This document shows positions 8,819 through 20,499 of a DNA stretch of 64,000 bases, one piece after another. The stretch comes from Carettochelys insculpta (lineage: Eukaryota > Chordata > Testudines > Carettochelyidae): NCBI RefSeq assembly GCF_033958435.1, contig NC_134137.1, forward strand, positions 239,428,501-239,492,500, read 5' to 3'. Numbering within the stretch: the stretch's first letter is position 1; each line of letters opens with the position of its first letter. Made by a program: the position numbers and the translations under genes. Under the pieces are notes generated by a model. The model made no database searches. It saw only the letters and a list, made by a program, of their open reading frames with translations, and had not been told where the DNA came from.

Positions 8819-10651
8819 CCATTTACACCATTCTGCTAGTGAAGACGAGCTTTGGAGTGCGTACAAATAATATCTGTATTCATATTAAAGGCTCTGTACA
8901 CTGGAAGAGTAGTGTAAAGTGGCTTTACTGTAAGTAAGAATTGGGCACTTAGAGGCCAGTCTTGGACAGCAGAGTAAGTTTCTGAACTGCCAGATAATCT
9001 GGTGAAGAGAATATATTGCTGACCTTCAAAGGAACAAAATGCAGCTAAAGCTTCAATTGCCACACACAATAGACACACTCTTCAGGGGTTTTCACAACTT
9101 ATGCTAATGGAAAGGAAAGGCTTATCTACTTTGTGAATCTTTTCTCTGACAACCCAAACTAAGAGCTGTAGCATTTCTCAGCAGAACTACCGCCCTCTCC
9201 AGTGTGGGATTACAATGTTTATCTCCCCAGGGACTGAAGTGAAGCCCTCGCATTGCTACTGTTATGCTGGCCCCTAATACTGAATGTTAGTCTTGCCTGC
9301 CTGGCGTATGACATCAGCAGACACAAGGGAGCTGCGGAAAAATCATCAGTTGGGCTATTTGCATCAGGAAAACAAAGCTGGAACATTTTGTTCATACTTT
9401 CAAATGAGAAATAGTAACAGAGAGGTAGCCGTGTTAGTCTGCATCTTAGCAAAATGAAAAAGCAGCCATGTAGCTATACCAGTGCTACATAAATGTTTTA
9501 TTGTTTTTGTTTGCTTGTTTGTTTTCAAATGAGAGAAGGTGATTCCTGGATCTCCTCTGTTAGAGCTGCCATTGACTGCTGCAATTCAGAGATTCCAAGG
9601 CAGAAAGGAACTATGTTGCAGGGTTGCCAGTCCTCCAGAATTGTCCTGGAGTCTCTAGGAATTAAATATTAAACTTTAATTAACGATTATGTCTTGTGAT
9701 GAAATCTCTAGGAATACAGCTAAGTGACATAGGCAAGCCTATGTTGTGATCATCAACATCCACTCCCAGTGTCTCACATCCACTCTAACCCAGGCATCAG
9801 AACTTCCCCAACACAATTCCTAGACCATGTCCATTAGAAAAAACACACAGGTTTGAATTAAAGATTCAAGGGAAGGCCCATCCTTGCAATGATCTATAGC
9901 GTAAGAGCCCTGGACTTTATGATTAGATCTTCTGTAGGCAGTCATCAAGAGAAGTGCCAGTACTACACTCTGCTCTCATTAGCGTAAATCACAAGAAACC
10001 ATACAGAGTCAAAAGCTAAATACCCAACCAGGTCTATGCACCATTTGCTGCTCCACATTTAGTCATTTTCACCAGTGCAAAGTGGATGTACATTACTCCA
10101 GTGCCAATGTGGCGATGTTTTGCAGCCTCTGTGCACTAGCAAGAATGAATACACGTGGTACAAAGCAGTGGAGAATCAGACCCTCCCCTCAGTGATTTCA
10201 GTAGAAGTATCATAAGTCTAGATTGACCAAGAGCAAAATGCATCTTATATTCATCACAATTCACTTGCTGTCATCACCAAGGACAAAGAAACCCTATGAA
10301 AGATACATGGACTATATATCAAGATGTGAAATTTTATCAAAGCACTTATGAAATAAATAGCTTTTTCATGGGGGCAGAAGGGGAAGAGGGCAAATAGACA
10401 CTGAACATTTTTACCAGAATCTGAACAATTTTGTTTAGTTTTGTAACCAAAAGTGTTTTCTTTTCTTTTTTAAACATACATTTTTAAATCAAAATGAAAA
10501 AAGTTTGAAAAAAATAACATTTTTCAATTTTCTGTCGCAAGCAAAAATAAGTCCCTTTTTTCACTGGAAATTTTAATGAAAATGGGAAAGAGGATTTTTT
10601 TCTAAGTTTTCCACAGGAAAAAGTAAGATTTTTTTTTCAAATCAACTCTAC
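8819..10651. other. Unannotated stretch with one repeat scrap
   Basis: 9413-9468 contains AGAGGTAGCCGTGTTAGTCTG, the 5' part of the hairpin repeat seen complete at 33101-33245. The rest is A+T-rich and unrecognised, with T-rich and A-rich tracts at 10440-10640. Confidence 0.4.
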
Positions 10652-11005
10652 AATCATCATCACCAGTCCCTTGGCTGAGGTTGTTGGGGCGCCTTCATGA
10701 CAACGTTCCTTTTATACTGTCTCTCCATCTTTGGCGGTCATGTGCCAATTCTTGAGTTGCAGCAAAGCTCATCTTTGTCCATTCTTTAATGTTGTCTATC
10801 CAGAGCTTTTTGTGTCTGCCACATCTGCTTTTGCCATTGACTGTGCCTTGCAGTATGGTCTTGGACAGGCCTGATGATCTCGTTGCGTGTCCATACCATC
10901 TTAATTTGCTCTTTTTCACTCTGGATAGTAGGTCATGATGAGGTCCTCTTGCTGAGTTGATGATGTTTCTGACCTCTTCATTACTAATATGGGCCATGGA
11001 TGAGG
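10652..11005 (-). mobile_element. Antisense LINE 3' end with (GAT)n tail
   Basis: Read on the minus strand, an RT C-terminal fragment runs from about 11001 to a stop near 10695, followed by a short 3' region and a (GAT)n tail (ATCATCATC on + at about 10655-10663). The protein includes HISNEEVRNIINSARGPH, LRWYGHATRSSGLSKTILQG and WIDNIKEWTKM, a signature common to animal LINE ORF2 C-termini. Only about 100 codons survive. The sequence upstream of 11001 is not part of it. Confidence 0.65.
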
Positions 11006-14000
11006 CAAATAAAAACCACGTACTGAAATCCTGAAGTTGTAAACAGACGCTTGACACTATCTTGATAATATAGTTGCACGCTGGCATGCTTTCATATCAC
11101 CTCTGCATTCTGGACACACATTTCTGGCCCCAACAGATGGTCATTTAAAGCCCAATTGTGACTTTTTAGTCACAAGCTTAAGTAAGAACTGGCATGGAGC
11201 TGCACCACACTGAAGCAACCCCAGAAGGAAGTGGACACCTGTCCAGAAGGGGTGAAAAAATAGGGTCACACCCCCACCTACTTCCTCTTCCTTTAGGATG
11301 ATTTGCAATGCTAAATTGTGCAGGAGCAACTGGTGTTTCTCTGAATATAGGGACTTATCTTGGTCCCTGAAAGTTTCAGCAGCGCCCCCCCCCCCCCCCG
11401 AAAGTACCCTGTTCTGCCACCAAAGAACGAAGGACAATCTGACCCTTATGAGGATGCCTGGCTTGTTACGGTCTTGATTCTGACCACTACTGTGTGTAAT
11501 TGGCACATATGACCCCATATGCATAGCACCAAAGGTGAAATGCTCCTGGAATCTGAGACATTAACCTCAGCCAGTGCACAAAAGGCAGCTGGCATGAGAC
11601 ACTGTAACCTTTTAGGAATGAGTTACTGTATGTCATGCAAGCTTATCCACTTAATAGGTTTAGGATGACAAAAGTGAGCCATAAACACTGTAACATATGG
11701 GCAATTGCAGCTACAGGCACCAATTTTGTCTGTACGTGAAACAGTCAGACTCAGAGCACAGTATCTTTCATATTCAGAAATAAACAACCCTTCTCAGCTG
11801 CCAGTGCAGTTGTGCTGCTGTAATACTCAGTGACAACACTACCTAAGCCAGTGGGAGACCTTTACCCATTGGCAGAGCTAATCCACTTCTCTGGAAGGCA
11901 GTAGCCATATCGATGAGAGAAGCCATCCCACCAACATAGCATAGGTATAATAGTGTCACCCAGGGGTGTGGAAAATCTTCACCCATGAGCTATGTTATGG
12001 TGACATAAATCTGTAACATAACCACAGCTTCCATACAAAACTAGTATTTACATGGATTTGTACCTACCCTTCTTGGAATTTGTGCCACCTTCCCTTCTAT
12101 TCCCCTCGCCTCTCTGTCCCCTCAAATGTATCACATACAGCCACATTTTTCATCTCCAGCAATGAGACTCACACCTTTCTCATTTACACTGTTGTAAAGT
12201 GAGGCTAACCCCACAGAAGTTAATGGAGTCACTCTTACATAAAAGCTGGTGTGAGTAGGAGGAGGGGCAAAGTCACTATATTTGAGAAAAAGAGTCCAAG
12301 AATAATTCAATAACAATTCTTTTGATGTAATTTGGCTGAGTAAGAACATCATCCGTATGAAGACACATGGGAAGAAGTATGAAAGTTGTCCTAAAAACTT
12401 GAGAAGGGATTGTAGAAGCATGACATGTGGCATTTCTTCTCCGCACAAAGGAAGACATGTTGCATGTTCTCCCCCTCTCCCCCCGCAGAAGAACCTACAT
12501 TGGATAGCATAAATGTCAGAACATGGGTGAGCACTGAGGAGAAGAATATATGCTACGAGATCTGTCAATTCTAACTGAAAAATCTGGTAGGGCACTCCTG
12601 CTAGCAAGTCCTCAAAAAAGGTATGTCTATTACACAAGTGTTGTCAGATAAACCACCTTTAATCTCTGTGTTTCACACCATTATATAAACTAAAGATGCA
12701 CACCTTTGGCTCATGCTCATGTGACCATTCCCACTGTGGTCAATGGGAAGTCACATGAGTAAGGGCTGCAGGACTGAATCCTGCCTTTATAATACAAATC
12801 TAGACTTCCAAACAATGTTCTACTTGACAAGGGGGTGGAGGGGGAGGAGTAGGGGAACGCCAAGATGGATAAATGTCAGACAAAGCTTGACATGCGCATG
12901 AGAACCCTACAGCATGACAATGTGAGGGGTCCCATTAAATTTTCAATCGCTATGTGTTTGGGAAAAGTTAATCTTGTATGACTCATGCATTAGGCTTTGC
13001 CACTTGTGAGCAACATATGACCACCCCGTCTTGTAATAAACACTTTAACACTCCACACATCACATAGTTGCTCTCTCTCCTTCCTCACAGATACTAACCT
13101 CATTTACTATTCTGGTCCTTTATACGCTTGACAAAGAAATAGCTAGACTGCATGACTGGAATGAGGCACATGACAGACAACAAAACAAGTGAGTAGAACC
13201 CTTCCTGTGGTCACAAGTGTGGGTGAAACCATGACCATATTTAGCAGATATCTGCCACAGCCAACTGACAGAGCAGTAATCAGCATGAGCAAAGAGACAC
13301 ATTGTCTAGGGTTATAATTAAAATATAAGCATCAAGTGGGCAGGAACTATATCTTGTACAGCACCAAGCACAGTCAATATTCAAAAATAATAAGTAATAA
13401 GAATATACTGGCATTTTCCATTAATTCTTCTGTTTCATATAAAAATCAGAATCAAGCCATAAAACTTTCTAATTTCAATCACGATCTAGCAACCATGGTA
13501 GAAAATATTATTGTTCAGATTGAAAAGCATACTGCCATTCTAAATTCCTCTTTGCTGTTGCTTCTAATTAATTTGGCAAGTTTACCTTTGATAAGATTTT
13601 TTTTTAGGCTTTGAGGCTTGGTCTACATCCAAATAAATTTGGGGGGATGGTTGGAGATGGATTTTTAGGAAAAACTGTTTCAGCTGGGTTTTAGTGAAGT
13701 GGGGGAATACAAAAAACCTTGCCGATGTAAGTGTTTCTGGGTGTTTTGTTTGTTTGTTTTGGGGTTTTTTGTTTGTTTGTTTTTATCCCAGTTATGCAAA
13801 GTACTCAGGTGCATACTTAACTTCTAGGCACACACTTTAAGCATTTGATCAACCCCATTGACTTAATGTGTTAAAACTGGGCACATGCTCAGTTCCTGCT
13901 GAATCAGGGCCTTTGTTAGACTATCTTGAAAAAGAATGAATGCTAAATCCTCACATCTGGGCAGTGTTCCTGCAAGCCCTCTGTCCACTTAATCCTATTG

Positions 14001-16333
14001 GCATCAGTACATTTTGCAGGTTGGGGGGCTGTAGAATCAGTACATATGACTAGGTCTAGTACACTGCCTAACTTTTAAATTTTTAAAATTGTAGGGAAAG
14101 ACCAGAAGACCACTATTTAACAAGTGGAATTTGGCCCATAATTGTTTAAAATGGTAAGTTTGTGAATATACAGTTGTTGCAGGAGGTCTTTCAGTTCTAA
14201 AATTCAGTCTGCACTGTTCAATTTCACATGAAAGCAGATGCAATTTCACATAAACCTTTTGCAAAATTCAAAAAGGAAAGCAAGTAATCTGCCAGCAGGA
14301 TCAATCAAGTAAAATGTGTAAATAAACCTTTAAATTACAGGACTGGATCCCAAAATGTTTACTACAAGGTGCATCATTCGATACCTGGAGTTGTCCCATT
14401 GACTTCAAATGATTGGCTCCTTGTATTAAACAGCTGGCAATGACTGTTTTCAGGATCAAGATTGGGTGTGCTCTAACATACATAATTTAATACGTAATTT
14501 AATGCACAAGTGAATGGATTATGAAAAATTCCATTTCCTTGGTACACTTCCACTCTTACCTCTACTCACCTGCTGCTTGCAAAGACTATTGAAATGCCAC
14601 AGGTGTGGGTGATACTCCTTTACTTCATATTTTTATTCTCTCTCTCTTTTTTAAGGACACCACAACCCAACCACCACATTAATTCAACATTAAACTCTGA
14701 ACATGTTAACAGACTTCCCTGAATGTGTAGCACATTACATTTCTCACACTACACAACTGCATGAATCAGGTTGATGATGGGTTATATCTTTAAAACCAAC
14801 ATGTATTGTTCATGAAATATAAACAAGTTTAGTAACGCTTTGGCAGTCTTAGCTCTGGAATTGCCTGATTTCTTGTGTTTAGGTTCTTTAAACTTAAAAT
14901 TGCATGGTTTGTAATTCACTCTCTTCCAACTGTTCCTGTCAAAAATACTGGGATCCCATTAGATTTCACAATATAAATAGGATTAGGCCTGGTCAGCCAT
15001 AGTCCATAAAACCACCAAGGACCAACAACTTGTTGGAGGAAGTGATGTTAGTGTTTCAGTAGCCAGAAACACCATAGGTAGCGGGTACCCAGTGCTGATC
15101 CAGTCCCGAACCATGGTAGCACAAATTAAACCATATATGTTTTAGCAATATTTTCGGTTGGATTTCACTGAGGTACTCTGCGTTAAGGCCAGAGCCTCAA
15201 TGCTAAGGGATCTTGTGCTAGTGGAAGTACCATCTTTCTGACAAGATGTATAGAATATCTGACTCAGTGTTCTGAACTACCTTGGATCATTAAAAATGTA
15301 CGAATTCCAATTTATGTAGGTACTTCTGCCAGCCTAAATTCTTCCTGCTATTTTAATTAAACAGGTTTCTTCCAATAATTTTACAATGGAAAGTAAAGAA
15401 GTCTACAGGTATCATTTTTGCAGATAATCTTCCAAGCTCTGTTTAACTGAATAAAGCCAAGAAGTGGGCAGATACACACTTCACTATCTGCTATTTGTGG
15501 GATAATTATTTTTGGAAACTGCCCATAACAGCAGTAAGCAATGGGGTTCTGCCATTGCCTTTCTCTGACTGAGCTGCGTCTTAGCTTCAGATGTGCTAGT
15601 TGAAGAGCATGCCTACGCAGACAAAAATATTACATGATCACAAAGCATTACATTATTTTAGACCGATATGTAATATTGCTCAATCCTGCAAAGATCTGCT
15701 CCTTCTCACTTGTCTGATGGCTCCATTTTACCGGAGTGAACAAATCCCCATGTTTTTAAATATGGGTGTGAAGCTTGATTCAGTTTGTGAAACTCTTCAG
15801 ATCTTTGAATAAAAACTGCTGTGTGTGTAATTGTAAAGCATGACACTATACTTCTTAAATTTTTGTTACAAACCAGAACTCCTCTCTGAGCTGAAGGGGA
15901 GTTTGAGCTGGAGAGCCGTAGCACAGTATGACCTATTATTTCTACTATTAAAATTAATGGTGAATTTAGAACTTGACCTTGGAAATCCTCACTCCTATAG
16001 GTAGTTCTGTTAAGCTCAAGGGTAAGAGTGTGCATCCTTACTTTTGTGAAATGCAGGTGCTTGATAAGAGCTGACTCCACAAAACCAGCTACGCACTGAT
16101 TTAAGTGGTTATTTTGAGAAAGAAGGTCTTGGACTATGTGGTCAAAATATACTATCAAAGTAGCTCTGGGCACAGGTGTTTTTAGCACTGTGTCAGCTAG
16201 CCCTACTCCGATGGTCATTATGAAGTGAGGACTTAAGCCCTTTCCAGATTTTTTTTTAAACAAAAGCCAGTTATTTAAACTGGTGCTGAATTTGACTTAT
16301 GGTGTGCATCTTCAGCGAGGTTTTTGAGCACCT
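11006..16333. other. Long A+T-rich stretch, no gene seen
   Basis: Contains a C15-type homopolymer (about 11386-11399), traces of the dispersed GAAGTCAATGG-type inverted repeat at 12181-12262 and 12717-12783, and TTTG-rich tracts at 13746-13785. ORFs here are short and show no family resemblance. I cannot exclude conserved non-coding elements. Confidence 0.4.
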
Positions 16334-16517
16334 ATCGGCTACGTCTACATGTGTCCCAAACTTCGAAATGGCCACGCAAATGGCCATTTCGAAGTTTACT
16401 AATGAAGTGCTGAAATGCATATTCAGTGCTTCATTAGCATGCGGGCGGCCGCAGCACTTCGAAATTGACGCACCTCGCCGCCGCGCATCTCATCCCGATG
16501 GGGCTCCTTTTCGAAAG

Positions 16518-16591
16518 GACGCTGCCTACTTCGAAGTCCCCTTATTCCCATCAGCTCATGGGAATAAGGGGACTTCGAAGTAGGCGGCGTC
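16518..16591. repeat. Near-perfect hairpin at the centre of the fold-back MITE
   Basis: Arms 16518-16551 and 16558-16591 (34 bp, one mismatch) surround the loop CAGCTC. The arms carry CTACTTCGAAG. The nested insertion begins one base beyond the foot of the right arm. Confidence 0.9.
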
Positions 16592-16594
16592 TTT

Positions 16595-17305
16595 GGCTAC
16601 GTCTACACGTGAAGCCTACATCGAAGTAGCCTATTTTGATGTGGCGACATCAAAATAGGCTATTTCGATGAATAACGTCTACACATCCTCCAGGGCTGGC
16701 AACGTCGATGTTCAACATCGACGTTGCGCAGCACCACATCGAAATAGGCGCTGCGAGGGAACGTCTACACGCCAAAGTAGCACACATCAAAATAAGGGTG
16801 CCAGGCACAGCTGCAGACAGGGTCACAGGGAGGACTCAACAGCAAGCCGCTCCCTTAAAGGGCCCCTCCCAGACACAGTTGCACTAAAAAACACAAGATC
16901 CACAGGGCCGACAACTGGTTGCAGACCCTGTGCATGCAGCATGGATCCCCAGCTGCAGCAGCAGCAGCCAGAAGCCCTGGGCTAAGGGCTGCTGCCCACG
17001 GTGACCATAGAGCCCCGCAGGGGCTGGACAGAGAGCGTCTCTCAACCCCTCAGCTGATGGCCGCCATGGCGGACCCCGCTATTTCGAAGTTGTGGCACGC
17101 GCAACGACTACACGGTCCCTACTTCGACATTGAATGTCGAAGTAGGGCGCTATTCCCATCCCCTCATGGGGTTAGTGGCTTCGACGTCTCACCGCCTAAC
17201 GTCGATGTTAACATCGAAATAGCGCCCAACACGTGTAGCCGTGACGGGCGCTATTTCGAAGTTAGTGCCGCTACTTCGAAGTAGCGTGCACATGTAGACA
17301 CGGCT
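16595..17305 (-). mobile_element. Harbinger deletion derivative, 711 bp, nested
   Basis: TTT flanks both sides (16592-16594, 17306-17308). The ends are GGCTACGTCTACACGTG and ...CATGTAGACACGGCT. Its interior is the reverse complement of the two ends of the 146-4820 element joined together. It keeps the start of the transposase gene (ATGGATCCCCAGCTGCAGCA at 16940, with a CAG tract) and the region before ORF1 (CTCAGCTGATGGCCGCCATG). The genes themselves are gone. It is non-autonomous. ATG-led frames here are remnants, not genes. Confidence 0.85.
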
Positions 17306-17557
17306 TTTGTGAAAAGGAGCCCCGTCTGGACAAGACGCGCGGCAGCGAGGCACGTCAATTTCGAAGTGCCGCGGCCGCCTGCATGCTAATGAAGCGCTGG
17401 ATATGCATTTCAGCGCTTCATTAGTAAACTTCGAAATGGCCATTTGCGTGGCTATTTCGAAGTTTGGGACATGTGTAGACACGGCCATCTGGATACTGCA
17501 AAAGCAGTGTGTCTAGGGGGTGAGGAATGCTGAAAATTCAGTGTAGACGCATTCCTG

Positions 17558-17811
17558 GGCTATGTCTACACTAGAAGCATCTTGTCTACAGAAGTTACTG
17601 TTGGAAGTGATGTTCCAACAAAACTTCTGTCAACAGATCACATATACACATAAAACTGTATCGAACTTTTGATCCACTCTGTCGACAAAAGGGCCCCTGG
17701 AGAGTCTACACAGCTTTTGTGCTGACAGTTTCTGTTAACAAAATTTATTTTGTGTGTAAATGTTCCATGAATTTTGTTGACAAAACCCCAGTTGCATACA
17801 TAGACAGATCT
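17558..17811. mobile_element. MITE of a second Harbinger-like family (copy 1)
   Basis: Begins GGCTATGTCTACACTAG and ends near CATAGACAGATC (degraded). The interior shares GTCGACAAAAGGGCCCCTGG, TTTTGTTGACAAAACCCC and AGAAGTT...TCTGTCAACAGATC with the copies at 50503-50777 and 63106-63538, in the opposite orientation. No coding capacity. The right border is uncertain by several bases. Confidence 0.6.
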
Positions 17812-18779
17812 TTCCACACCTTTTAATTTCCGTTCAGTATTTGAACCACAAAGTGGCGCTATTGCAAAAGCTAACAGTGGACAAACCCTAATTCCCTTCT
17901 CTTATCACTCAAGATGTAAGTAAACCCAATGAAAGATTGACTTTAGCTACCCTTTTATTCACTAAAGTGTATCTCATATGTACATGAATGTCATAACATG
18001 TAAGCTGGTTTTACTGTGTAAGACTAATTAAATAGATAGAGACACAAACTTTTTAAAAGTGTCTGTACAAGTGTTCAAAGGCTCACTAAGGCCAAAAATG
18101 ATCAAATCAATGCTTTAGCGATAGCACAATTTTAAACCACAAAATAAATATCACAACTACTTTCCATGGCATGTTCAGAAGTAATATTTGTAAGTCTTCA
18201 AAGTAACCTCACTTATAATGTAAGGACTGTACTGAGCACCTAATAAAATATTAACATGTCTTTACTTCTGACACGATGGGTGCCTTTAAAACCAATTATT
18301 TTCACTGTCTCTGTTAGCAACCATTTTATATATGAGCTGTAGAAGAGCCACTTCTCCTAAATATTATACTGAAAATGTAGAATAAATAAAGATAACTAAG
18401 TGTAAAAAATGGCTAGCAACATGATTCTGGAGACGTTTTTGAATCCTTAAAGGAAAAGTTAGGGAAACTGAAAGTAAAGAACACATCTTCGCTTTCTCTA
18501 GCAGTGAAAATAAATAGCCTGTCTACAATGCTTTTTACAGAACACACATATTTGGCACGATTAAGGTGTCACATCTCAAATTACAAGGCGTGTTGATGGC
18601 ACGCAGACACAAGTACTGAACAAAACCCCTCAAGTTGTGCACAATGCACGGTTCTGGTTGGTTTACCTCTCATCAGAGGTAGCCAGCCTCTGCCTCTCCG
18701 TGAAGGATCATTTATTTGTCCCCTTCCTTTTTTGCTGGACTGGCTGGAATAGCGAAGTTCCCGGCTCTGGGCTGGCTTC
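17812..18779. other. Unannotated A+T-rich stretch before the CpG island
   Basis: No gene or repeat recognised. Confidence 0.4.
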
Positions 18780-20130
18780 CGAAGCTTAACCCTTTGACTG
18801 CTGCGGCCTGCCCCAGGAAGGATAAGATTTCTATTGCGGGCTCGTCGGGAGATTAAAAAGGCACCCAGGTCTGCTTGCCCGCTGCGTGCGAGGGAGAAGA
18901 GAATTTACAGCTGCCTCCCCTCTCTGTTCCAAAGTTTCCCCAAACAAAAGCCTTGCTGGAAACGCTGCAGCCAGTCCAAGCGCGAAGGAGAAAAGGCTCG
19001 AGAGTTGATCAGCTTTTAAGCGACCTGTGGATTGTCGGAGCAGCCAAGGGTTAGAAGAGGATCTCAGGAGGTGTCGGTGGGAGCTTACACTTTTTCTGCC
19101 GGGCCCGGGCATTCAGATGTGACAACCTACTCGGGCAGGGAGGATGATAAGGCAGGTACAACGTGTGTCCCCCTTGGTGTTACGTTACCGGGGAGGCTAG
19201 TCGCACTCCTCCCAACCTTTTCCAGGCACGTGGCAAACCTCCAGCGGGATTTGGCCGTTCAGAGGGGGCTGGAAGGAGGCGCGGGGGGGGGCAGGAGAGG
19301 TGAAGTCACCCAACACAAGACAGGAGAGAGTAGAAAATACTCCCCCAGCTCTCCCGCCCCCGCAGAGAGGGGCGTGCGCCGCGCAAGCGGCTCCCGGTGC
19401 CCCCTGTCTTTGCAGATGACTTGCTCCGTTACCCTGGAATCAGACGGGAAAAGAGCGAGGAGCTACACGTGTAAATGTGGGGAGCAGCTCCGAGCGGCGC
19501 GCGGCTACAACCCCCAGCGCTGCCTGGGCGCGCTCCCTCGAAACACGCTCCCTGCGGGAAGCGCCGCGGCCGCCGGCTGCTGAACCCGCCGCGGTTTGGG
19601 GCACCCCCAGCCTTTCCCTAAGGGACTCGGCCGGAGATCGCAGCGTGCGGGGGAGCTGCCCAAGCGGCCGCCCCGCTTCCAGCTCCTTAGGGATGAGGAG
19701 GGGGGGCTCGGCTGGCCGAACTGCTCCCCCAGCAATCCCCCACCCCAGCCGGTTGAGGAGTCGGGGTGAAATATAAAAGTGGGGGAGGGAGACGGGCTGG
19801 TGGGCAAGTCCTTCCTGCGGCGTTGCTGTGTCACCTGTTCCCTGTGCCGCTTCATGTCCCCGGCGCGTGGGTAAGAATAGCAACACGTGGAGACAGTGTG
19901 GCCGCCTGGCGGGCGGGGGGTGCTCGCCGGTCGAGAGGGTGGCCCCTGACATGGCTACCGCCCGGCCACTAGAGCTCTCAGCCACGCTCAACTCTTGTTT
20001 GGGATTTAACAAAGGAACTGCGTGAAAAGGTCCCCGGTGCTGACACGGGTTTCCCGCATGGGAGGCGATCCTGGCAAGAGGGGGAGACAATGATCAAGGG
20101 ATCTTTTTAAGGGTGTTTCTTTAAAACACA

Positions 20131-20181
20131 CCGGGGGGAATGGCTTTGGGGGGCTGGTTCCTTGGGGGGCTGGGGGGGAGG
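20131..20181 (+). other. G-run cluster with quadruplex potential
   Basis: Four or more runs of 5-7 G on + with loops up to about 10 nt, within the CpG island. Confidence 0.5.
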
Positions 20182-20222
20182 CTTCGTTCGTTCTCTCTCC
20201 CTCTCCCAGCCAGGCACGGAAA

Positions 20223-20241
20223 GGGTAGGGTAGGGAAAGGG
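20223..20241 (+). other. Telomere-like G-quadruplex motif
   Basis: GGGTAGGGTAGGGAAAGGG fits the G3N1-7 rule with loops TA, TA and AAA. A further GTAGGTAGGG follows. It lies about 75 bp before a TATA-like box. Confidence 0.7.
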
Positions 20242-20316
20242 TAGGTAGGGAAGGCAGCGTGTGGCGATAAAGGGGTTAATCTGCAGAGCACACAGCCATC
20301 TGGCTGGGCTGGTTTG

Positions 20317-20323
20317 TTATAAT
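20317..20323 (+). promoter_or_regulatory. TATA-like box (weak)
   Basis: TTATAAT inside the CpG island, upstream of a possible first exon. One short A+T motif is weak evidence. Confidence 0.2.
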
Positions 20324-20349
20324 CGAGCATATTATGTTCACGGGACTCA

Positions 20350-20499
20350 GAGTTTAAGGCTCCTCTCCCCTAGAGCAACTCTGCACAGCCCCGGCAAAGC
20401 GATTCCGGGACTTTGAATGAACACATTTACACCCACCTCTCTCTTCATGTCGACTTTTCTGGAAACATTCACACGGATGCCATGGTTACTCCTACCACG
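20350..20499 (+). other. Candidate first exon ending at a consensus splice donor
   Basis: GATGCCATGG at 20477-20486 is a near-ideal start context. The frame gives MVTPTT before ACG|GTAAGG (donor GT at 20500-20501). An upstream TATA-like box sits about 30 bp before the assumed start of the exon. I do not recognise the peptide. Upstream ATGs in other frames (about 20417) weaken the case. This is a hypothesis that only transcripts could settle. Confidence 0.15.

Larger units (their letters stand above)
16337..17486. mobile_element. Fold-back MITE with Harbinger-like TIRs, split by a nested element
   Basis: The flanks ATC (16334-16336) and ATC (17487-17489) are a perfect 3-bp duplication. The ends are GGCTACGTCTACATGTG and its inverse. 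Without the insertion at 16592-17308, the element is essentially one palindrome. The left arm 16337-16551 pairs with 16558-16594 plus 17309-17486, about 215 bp each, around a 6-nt spacer (CAGCTC). The two arms differ by scattered substitutions only. It is non-coding. Its TIR matches the autonomous Harbinger at 146-4820, so the same transposase may have moved it. Confidence 0.8.

Noticed and set aside
15706..16263. 185-codon minus-strand frame
   Set aside because: Longest frame in that A+T-rich region, but no motif, no splice context and no compositional shift.
16668..17284. Frames inside the 711-bp Harbinger derivative
   Set aside because: They are remnants of the two ends of the autonomous element, not genes.
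19411..19583. Apparent splice acceptor TTTGCAG directly before ATG at 19416, with a Cys-containing frame (MTCSVTLESDGKRARSYTCKC)
   Set aside because: Tempting, but the frame soon becomes composition-driven and there is no matching donor or family.
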